Part shown: piece after piece, positions 58,819 to 64,000 of the stretch
How positions within the stretch are numbered: position 1 is the first letter of the stretch
How the letters are laid out: each line of letters starts with the position of its first letter
NCBI RefSeq assembly: GCF_014650715.1
Contig: NZ_BMVM01000025.1
Location: forward strand, 1-64,000
DNA: 64,000 bases
Direction of reading: 5' to 3'
From: Streptomyces bluensis
Lineage (GTDB): Bacteria; Actinomycetota; Actinomycetes; Streptomycetales; Streptomycetaceae
Program-made: the position numbers and the translations under genes
Notes under the pieces: generated by a model
Told to the model about the DNA's origin: nothing
Database searches by the model: none
The model's input: only the letters and a program-made list of their open reading frames with translations

Positions 58819-60408
58819 ATGACCCCATCTCCCCAGAGTGCATCCCCCGAGCACGAGCCGCCGAGCCGCCGCACCTTGTTGCGCTGGGGCGCCCTCGGCG
58901 GAGCCGGGCTCGCCCTCGGCCCGCTCAGCGCGTGCGCCGGTCCCACCGGAGCCCCCGGCCCCGGCACCCTCACCCTCGGCCTGAACCGCTCGCTGGTGAG
59001 CCTGGACAACAAGCTCAACCAGTTCGACGCGGCGATCACCGTGCAGCGCGCCGTCCGTCAGGCCCTCACCCGTATCGGCCCCCGAATGAAGGTCCAGCAC
59101 GTCCTCGCCGACCGCTTCGAGATGACGGAGCCCACCGCGTGGACGGTCCGTCTGCGTGAGGGCGTCCGCTACTCCGACGGCAGCCCCGTCACCGTCGAGG
59201 ACGTCGCGACCGCCCTGCGCATGTACGCCAAGGTCAACGGCTCCTTCATCCTCGGCCTGTTCCCCGAACTGCCCACGGTCGAGCCGACCGGCGAGCGCAC
59301 CTTCCGGCTGCGCACCGAACGCCCCGTGCCCGTCCTCGACCGCCTGATGGCCAACATCCACATCACCCCGGCCGCCGCCAACCGTCCCGAGGAACTCCAG
59401 AGCGGCCTCGGCTCCGGCCCCTACCGGGTGGTGAAGGCCAACGGCGGCGCCGGCGAGTACACCCTCGCCCGCAACACCAGGTACTGGGGGCCCCGGCCGC
59501 ACGTCGACACCGTCCGCGTGCGCTTCGTGCCCGAGGAGGCCAGCCGGGTCATCGCCCTGCGCAGCGGCGAACTGGACGTCGTCGACACCCTCACGCCCGA
59601 CTCGGCCGAACAGCTCACCGGTCTGCCCGGCGTCACCGTCCAGGAGACCTCCGGCGTCCGTATCTGCCAGCTCTTCTTCAACTTCCGCAAGCCGAAAGGG
59701 CATCCGCTCGCCGACCCCCGGGTCCGACGCGCCCTGACGTACGCCATCGACGGCGAGTCCCTCATCCGCGACGTCCTCACCGACTCCGCCGACCCCGCCG
59801 AGGGTGTCGTCCCCCTCGCCCTCGAAGGCGCGGTCCGTACCGGCTCCTACACCTACGACCCCGCGAAGGCGAAGTCCTTGCTGAAGTCGCTGGGCGCGGA
59901 CGACGTGCGGATCAAAATCATCTGGGAGTCGGGTGAGTTCGCCGCCGACACCTCCGTCATGGAGGCCGTCGTCGACATGCTCCAGGAGATCGGCGTACGC
60001 GCCCGGCTCCAGCAGTTCCAGCCCGGCGGCGACATCCTGAAGTGGCGTCAGGGACGTGGCGGCGACTGGGACGTCATCGGCAACGGCTTCCCCGGCACCA
60101 CCGGCCAGGCCCTCACCTCCCTCCAGGGCATGTACGGCGGCACAGCGGAGAAGGAACGCACCCGTGACACCTATATGGGCTTCGTCGTCCCGCACATCGA
60201 GCAGCAACTCTCCGACGCGGCCGTCGAGGTCGACGCCACCGAGCGGAACAAGAAGCTGGTCGCCGTGCAGCACACCATCTGGGACACCTGGCCCTGCCTG
60301 TGGGCGTTCGCGCCGAAGACCCTCCTCGCCCGCCGCGACCGTGTGCGCGACCTGGACCTGCTGACGCTCAACTCGTACGACCTGTCCGCCGTACGGCTGG
60401 AGGGCTGA
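58819..60408 (+). CDS. Peptide-type ABC transporter substrate-binding lipoprotein (family 5, acid-sugar locus)
   Basis: A 529-residue binding protein. The N-terminus has SRRTLLRWGALGGAGLALGPLSAC, a Tat-like signal with lipobox LSAC, so it is a lipoprotein. Family 5 fingerprints are TAWTVRLREGVRYSDGSPVTVEDVATALR and DPRVRRALTYAIDGESLIRDVL. Although family 5 proteins classically bind peptides, the position opposite a DUF1537 kinase suggests import of an acid sugar or a derivative. No strong ribosome site precedes ATG 58819 (AAGAAGG). Confidence 0.93.
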   Translation: MTPSPQSASPEHEPPSRRTLLRWGALGGAGLALGPLSACAGPTGAPGPGTLTLGLNRSLVSLDNKLNQFDAAITVQRAVRQALTRIGPRMKVQHVLADRFEMTEPTAWTVRLREGVRYSDGSPVTVEDVATALRMYAKVNGSFILGLFPELPTVEPTGERTFRLRTERPVPVLDRLMANIHITPAAANRPEELQSGLGSGPYRVVKANGGAGEYTLARNTRYWGPRPHVDTVRVRFVPEEASRVIALRSGELDVVDTLTPDSAEQLTGLPGVTVQETSGVRICQLFFNFRKPKGHPLADPRVRRALTYAIDGESLIRDVLTDSADPAEGVVPLALEGAVRTGSYTYDPAKAKSLLKSLGADDVRIKIIWESGEFAADTSVMEAVVDMLQEIGVRARLQQFQPGGDILKWRQGRGGDWDVIGNGFPGTTGQALTSLQGMYGGTAEKERTRDTYMGFVVPHIEQQLSDAAVEVDATERNKKLVAVQHTIWDTWPCLWAFAPKTLLARRDRVRDLDLLTLNSYDLSAVRLEG

Positions 60409-60411
60409 CCC

Positions 60412-61341
60412 GTGCCGACCTATCTCGCCCGCCGTCTCGGCCAGAGCCTGCTGACCGTCTTCCTCACCCTGACCACGGTGTTCCTGCTGGTGCGGCTCGC
60501 CCCCGGCGACCCGGCCGCCGCGTACGCGCCCCCCTCCGCATCGAGCGCCGACCTGGCCCGCATCCGGGCGGAGTTCGGCCTGGACGACCCGCTGTTCACC
60601 CAGTACGGGATCTTCCTGCGCGACCTGTTCACCGGGAACCTGGGAACGAGCTACTCCTTCCACGCCCCGGCCTTCGACGTGGTCATGGACCGCATGCCCT
60701 ACACCGTCACCCTCGCCGTCGCGGCCCTCGCGGTCACGACCCTCGTCGCCGTCCCCCTGGGTGTGTGGATGGCGCGCCGCGCCGACACCAAGCGGGAACT
60801 GGGCGCCAACGTGATGACGATCGCGGGGCAGTCGATGCCGGACTTCTGGACCGGGGTGATGCTGCTGACGGTGTTCGCCGTGCTGTTCCCGGTGCTGCCC
60901 GCCTCCGGCTTCACCACCTGGAGCGGACTCGTCCTGCCCACCCTCACCGTCGCCGTGCTCCAGCTCGCCCTGGTCTCCCGGCTGGTGCGGCGCGAGATGG
61001 TCTCCGCACTGACCTCCCCGTACGTCACCGTCGCCCGCTCCCGCGGAGTCTCCGAACACGCACTGACCTGGCGCTACGCCCTCGGGAACTCCGCGGTACC
61101 GCTGGTCACCGCGCTCGGTACGCGCTTCGCGGCGCTCCTCAACGGTGTCGTGGTCGTCGAGGTCGTCTTCGGCTGGCCCGGCGTCGGCTCGCTCGTCGTG
61201 CGTGCCCTGGAGACCCGCGACTACCCGCTGATCCAGGCGACCGTGCTGGTCACGGCCACCCTCGCGATCCTCGTCCAACTCCTCGTCGACCTCGCCTACC
61301 CGCTGCTCGACCCGCGGGTACGCCTCGGAAAGGCGGCCTGA
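60412..61341 (+). CDS. ABC transporter permease, DppB type (acid-sugar locus)
   Basis: A 309-residue permease with the N-terminal block YLARRLGQSLLTVFLTLTTVFLLVRLAPGDPAAAY and six predicted helices. The EAA loop is YVTVARSRGVSEHALTWRYALGN. It starts 4 nt after the binding-protein stop (GTG 60412) and ends 3 nt before the next permease gene. Confidence 0.93.
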   Translation: MPTYLARRLGQSLLTVFLTLTTVFLLVRLAPGDPAAAYAPPSASSADLARIRAEFGLDDPLFTQYGIFLRDLFTGNLGTSYSFHAPAFDVVMDRMPYTVTLAVAALAVTTLVAVPLGVWMARRADTKRELGANVMTIAGQSMPDFWTGVMLLTVFAVLFPVLPASGFTTWSGLVLPTLTVAVLQLALVSRLVRREMVSALTSPYVTVARSRGVSEHALTWRYALGNSAVPLVTALGTRFAALLNGVVVVEVVFGWPGVGSLVVRALETRDYPLIQATVLVTATLAILVQLLVDLAYPLLDPRVRLGKAA

Positions 61342-61344
61342 GCC

Positions 61345-62247
61345 ATGAGCAGTACGGCCATAGAAACCGAACGGCCGAGCGCCGTCACCCCACGCGACCT
61401 CGCCCGCGCCACCGCCACCCGCACCCGGCGCAGCGCCCAGGTCAAGCTGTGGGCCGGAGCGGTCTGCACCGCACTCGTCGTGGTGCCCGTGGCGCTGGCG
61501 AACGTGCTGCCCCTGCCGGGCGCGAACGCCCAGGACCTGTCCCGGCGGCGGCTGCCTCCGCTGAGCGAGGGCCATCTGCTGGGCACCGACCAGCTCGGCC
61601 GCGACCTGCTGTCCCGCATCCTGCACGGCGGCCAGGTGTCCCTGACGGTCGGCGTCCTCGCCGTGCTCGTCTCCGGGCTCATCGGCATCGCGGCCGGGGC
61701 GGCGGCCGGGTTCTTCGGCGGCTGGATCGACGCGCTCGTCTCCCGTTTCCTGGAGGCCCAGCTCGCACTGCCGCTGCTGATGATGCTGCTCCTGGTCGTC
61801 GCGCTGTTCGGGCCGTCCGTCACCGTCATCACCTGCGTGATCGCCGTGGCCCAGTGGCCGGAGGTCGCCCGGCTGACCCGGTCGCTCGTCCTGGTCGAGC
61901 GGGAGAAACCGTACGTCGCCGCCGCCCGCGTCCTCGGCCTGCGCGCCTGGCAGGTGCTGCTGCGCCACGTCATCCCCAATGTCGTCCGGCCCGCCAGCCT
62001 CGTCGTACTGCTTCTGCTGGCGCAGGCCGTGCTGCTGGAGAGCGCGCTCAGTTTCCTCGGCGCGGGACCGCAGCGGCCCTTCGCGACCTGGGGGCGGATC
62101 ATCTCCGACGGCCAGGCGTACATCACCACCTCATGGTGGCTCGTCACCCTGCCCGGGCTGGTGATCGCACTGCTGGTGGTCGGGGTGAACCTGCTGGGCG
62201 ACGGACTGCGCGACCGCACACGGCGGAGGAAGGGAGCGGGAGCATGA
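61345..62247 (+). CDS. ABC transporter permease, DppC type (acid-sugar locus)
   Basis: A 300-residue permease with a cytosolic N-terminal stretch (about 1-40) and six helices; it contains GHLLGTDQLGRDLLSRILHGGQVSL, the DppC fingerprint, and EAA loop YVAAARVLGLRAWQVLLRHVIPN. ATG 61345; the stop overlaps the ATPase start by ATGA. Confidence 0.93.
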   Translation: MSSTAIETERPSAVTPRDLARATATRTRRSAQVKLWAGAVCTALVVVPVALANVLPLPGANAQDLSRRRLPPLSEGHLLGTDQLGRDLLSRILHGGQVSLTVGVLAVLVSGLIGIAAGAAAGFFGGWIDALVSRFLEAQLALPLLMMLLLVVALFGPSVTVITCVIAVAQWPEVARLTRSLVLVEREKPYVAAARVLGLRAWQVLLRHVIPNVVRPASLVVLLLLAQAVLLESALSFLGAGPQRPFATWGRIISDGQAYITTSWWLVTLPGLVIALLVVGVNLLGDGLRDRTRRRKGAGA

Positions 62248-63104
62248 CACAGAGAACGACCGTTGGGCAGGACGACCAGCCGCTGCTGGACGTCACCGAC
62301 CTCCAGATCGAGCTCGTCACCGCGGGCGGGGTCGTCCGGGCCGTCGACGGTGTGAGCTTCACCGTCCGCCACGGCGAGACCGTCACCCTCATCGGAGAGT
62401 CGGGCTCGGGGAAGTCCACCACCGCGATGGGCGTCCTGCGGCTGCTGCCCGAAGGGCTCGCCGTGCTGTCGGGCAGCGTGCGGATCGCCGGGCGGGACGT
62501 CCTCGCCGACCCGGACGCCGCCCGTGCCGTACGCGGGCGCACGGTGTCGCTGATCCCGCAGGACCCGATGACCGCGCTCAGCCCGGTGCACACCGTCGGC
62601 CGCCAGCTCGGCGACGCGATCCGGCTGCGCCACCCCGAGCTCACCCGCGCCCAGGTCCGCGACAAGGGCGTGGAACTGCTCGGCCGGGTGCGCATCACCA
62701 AACCGGAGACCCGCTGGAAGGCGTACCCGCACCAGTTCTCCGGCGGCATGCTCCAGCGCATCCTCATCGCGATCGCACTGGCCGGGGAGCCGGACCTGCT
62801 GGTCGCCGACGAGCCGACGTCCGCGCTGGACGCCACCGTGCAGGCAGGGGTCCTCGACCTGCTGATGGAGCTCCAGGAACGCACCGGCATCGGCATGCTG
62901 ATGATCACCCACGACCTGGGCGTGGCCCGGCTCGTCTCCGACCGCATCCACGTGATGAAGGACGGCCGGTTCGTCGAGTCCGGCCCGGCCGAGCAGATCG
63001 TCGCACGGCCCGCCGCCCCCTACACCCGCGACCTCCTCGCCGCCGTGCCCCGCCTGGGCGCCTGGGACGAGGACGAACCCCTCGTGGAGGGAGCAGCCTC
63101 ATGA
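62244..63104 (+). CDS. ABC transporter ATPase, DppD type (acid-sugar locus)
   Basis: A 286-residue ATPase with Walker A GESGSGKS, signature FSGGMLQRI (an unusual MLQ in place of QRQ) and Walker B LLVADEPTSALD followed by the H-loop ITHD. The substitution near the signature is within the range seen in DppD proteins. It is coupled by ATGA at both ends. Confidence 0.94.
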   Translation: MTQRTTVGQDDQPLLDVTDLQIELVTAGGVVRAVDGVSFTVRHGETVTLIGESGSGKSTTAMGVLRLLPEGLAVLSGSVRIAGRDVLADPDAARAVRGRTVSLIPQDPMTALSPVHTVGRQLGDAIRLRHPELTRAQVRDKGVELLGRVRITKPETRWKAYPHQFSGGMLQRILIAIALAGEPDLLVADEPTSALDATVQAGVLDLLMELQERTGIGMLMITHDLGVARLVSDRIHVMKDGRFVESGPAEQIVARPAAPYTRDLLAAVPRLGAWDEDEPLVEGAAS

Positions 63105-63919
63105 ACGACACCCTGCTCGCCGTGGAGGACCTCGTCGTCGAGTATCCGACCCGGCAAGGCCCCCTCCGCGCCGTGGACCAGGTCGGGTTCCGGCTCGCGC
63201 GCGGCGGCTCGCTCGCGGTCGTCGGCGAGTCCGGCTGCGGCAAGTCGACACTCGCACGGGCACTGGTACGGCTGCTGAAGCCGACGGCCGGACGCATCGT
63301 GCTGGACGGCACGGACATCGCGACCCTGCCCGAACGGCGGCTGCGCCCGCTGCGCCGACGCGTCCAGATGGTGTTCCAGGACCCCTACGGCTCCCTCGAC
63401 CCGCACCTCACCGCCCAGCAGATCGTCGCCGAGCCGCTGCGCCTGGCGGGTGTGTCCCACCGGACCGAACGGGCCCGGCGCGCCGCCGAGCTGCTCGACC
63501 AGGTCGGCCTGCCGACGTCCGCGCTCGACCGCCGGCCCGCCGACTTCTCCGGCGGACAGCGCCAGCGCATCGGCATCGCCCGCGCCCTCGCCTCCCGCCC
63601 CGACCTGCTCGTGTGCGACGAGGCGACCTCCGCGCTCGACGTCTCCGTACAGGCCCAGGTCCTCGGTCTGCTGCGGGACCTGCAGGAGGAGACCGGCATC
63701 GCCTACCTCGTCATCGCGCACAACCTGGGCGTCGTACGCGAGATCAGCACCGACGTGGTGGTGATGCGCTCCGGCCGCGTCGTCGAGACCGGCCCCACCG
63801 CGGACGTCCTCGCCTCGCCCGCAGAGCCCTACACCCGGGCCCTGCGCCGCGCCGCTCTCGACCCGACCGCGATCCACGGCGTGAAACCGCGCCGCGTACT
63901 GGAAGGAAACCGCACGTGA
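63101..63919 (+). CDS. ABC transporter ATPase, DppF type (acid-sugar locus)
   Basis: A 272-residue ATPase with Walker A GESGCGKS, signature FSGGQRQRI, Walker B LLVCDEATSALD and H-loop IAHN (Asn in place of Asp after the His, a common variant). It completes the five-gene importer. Its stop overlaps the start of the aldo/keto reductase by GTGA, so that enzyme belongs to the same operon. Confidence 0.94.
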   Translation: MNDTLLAVEDLVVEYPTRQGPLRAVDQVGFRLARGGSLAVVGESGCGKSTLARALVRLLKPTAGRIVLDGTDIATLPERRLRPLRRRVQMVFQDPYGSLDPHLTAQQIVAEPLRLAGVSHRTERARRAAELLDQVGLPTSALDRRPADFSGGQRQRIGIARALASRPDLLVCDEATSALDVSVQAQVLGLLRDLQEETGIAYLVIAHNLGVVREISTDVVVMRSGRVVETGPTADVLASPAEPYTRALRRAALDPTAIHGVKPRRVLEGNRT

Positions 63920-64000
63920 CCACCGGCGTCCCCCTCGCCATCTCCCTGCCGGACCGACCCGTCCCCCTCTCCCGCCTGGTCCTCGGCACCATGACCTTCG
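63916..64000 (+). CDS. Aldo/keto reductase, N-terminal part (cut by the window end)
   Basis: The frame from GTG 63916 reads VTTGVPLAISLPDRP, then VPLSRLVLGTMTFG, the typical first strand of aldo/keto reductases, and runs past the window edge. It overlaps the ATPase stop by GTGA, so it is in the transporter operon and likely oxidises or reduces the imported sugar acid or a lactone/aldose precursor. Confidence 0.75.
   Translation, partial: MTTGVPLAISLPDRPVPLSRLVLGTMTF

Noticed and set aside
58732..61968. A minus-strand open frame of about 1078 codons opposite the acid-sugar ABC operon
   Set aside because: It is Gly/Asp/Val/His-rich with no recognisable motif, lies exactly opposite strongly supported transporter genes and is a typical GC-rich shadow frame.
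1..64000. CRISPR arrays, tRNA, rRNA or intact insertion sequences
   Set aside because: No regularly spaced direct repeats of CRISPR type, no cloverleaf-like tRNA and no transposase were found by eye; a tRNA scan would be decisive but could not be run.

Overview
The base composition (very GC-rich, GC-biased third codon positions), the frequent GTG starts, the many ATGA/GTGA gene overlaps and the families present (PF04672-type methyltransferase, DUF6153, DUF5134, ROK regulators, sugar ABC transporters without their own ATPase, actinobacterial CtaF) all point to a Streptomyces or close relative. The window looks like an accessory, metabolically adaptive part of the chromosome. I see no rRNA, tRNA, CRISPR array, phage or intact transposase.

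Layout. (1) 139-9648: a compact operon for a 4-aminobenzoate (PABA)-derived small molecule. It has an ABM-domain membrane protein, a fused PabAB-type aminodeoxychorismate synthase, two adenylate-forming ligases, an FAD monooxygenase and a PabC-like lyase. It is flanked by a divergent DUF3050 protein (heme-oxygenase-like fold) and a convergent AhpD-like protein. (2) 9828-16359: a secreted L,D-transpeptidase, then a sugar ABC importer operon with a Gfo/Idh/MocA dehydrogenase, divergent from a ROK regulator. (3) 16439-21499: small and secreted proteins: a membrane-anchored S1 protease, a DUF3800-like protein, a HAD phosphatase, an F420/FMN-type oxidoreductase and a methyltransferase. (4) 21970-27455: a partial respiratory module (cytochrome b, CtaD, CtaF), an aldo/keto reductase and a peptidoglycan-binding membrane protein. 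(5) 28052-34702: a second ROK plus ABC sugar system with a large uncharacterised protein. (6) 34735-44211: an ECF-type sigma/anti-sigma pair, then a copper-flavoured locus (cupredoxin, multicopper oxidase, DUF305, DUF6153, BlaI/M56 pair, Met-rich DUF5134) and a serine hydrolase. (7) 44643-47746: a beta-phosphoglucomutase-like HAD protein and a GH65 disaccharide phosphorylase, which together can turn maltose or trehalose into glucose plus glucose-6-phosphate. (8) 47996-55395: a DUF1684 protein, a five-gene peptide-type ABC importer and a Tat-exported molybdenum sulfite oxidase preceded by a tiny leader peptide. (9) 55438-64000: a DeoR regulator, a PdxA2-type dehydrogenase and a DUF1537 kinase, divergent from a second five-gene peptide-type ABC importer and an aldo/keto reductase cut by the window end. 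This is probably a four-carbon acid-sugar (threonate/erythronate) uptake and catabolism locus.

Between genes there are repeats worth attention. Two diverged MITE-like elements with terminal inverted repeats lie at 21697-21962 and 27663-27882. A hairpin repeat is found at 16630-16697, inverted inside a transporter operon at 30836-30903, with a degenerate relative at 44422-44463. Strong intergenic hairpins separate several convergent gene pairs.

The strongest candidates for something undescribed are the PABA/DUF3050 operon, the acid-sugar locus with an SBP family 5 ABC importer and a tandem operator-like repeat, and the Cys-containing leader peptide ahead of the sulfite oxidase.
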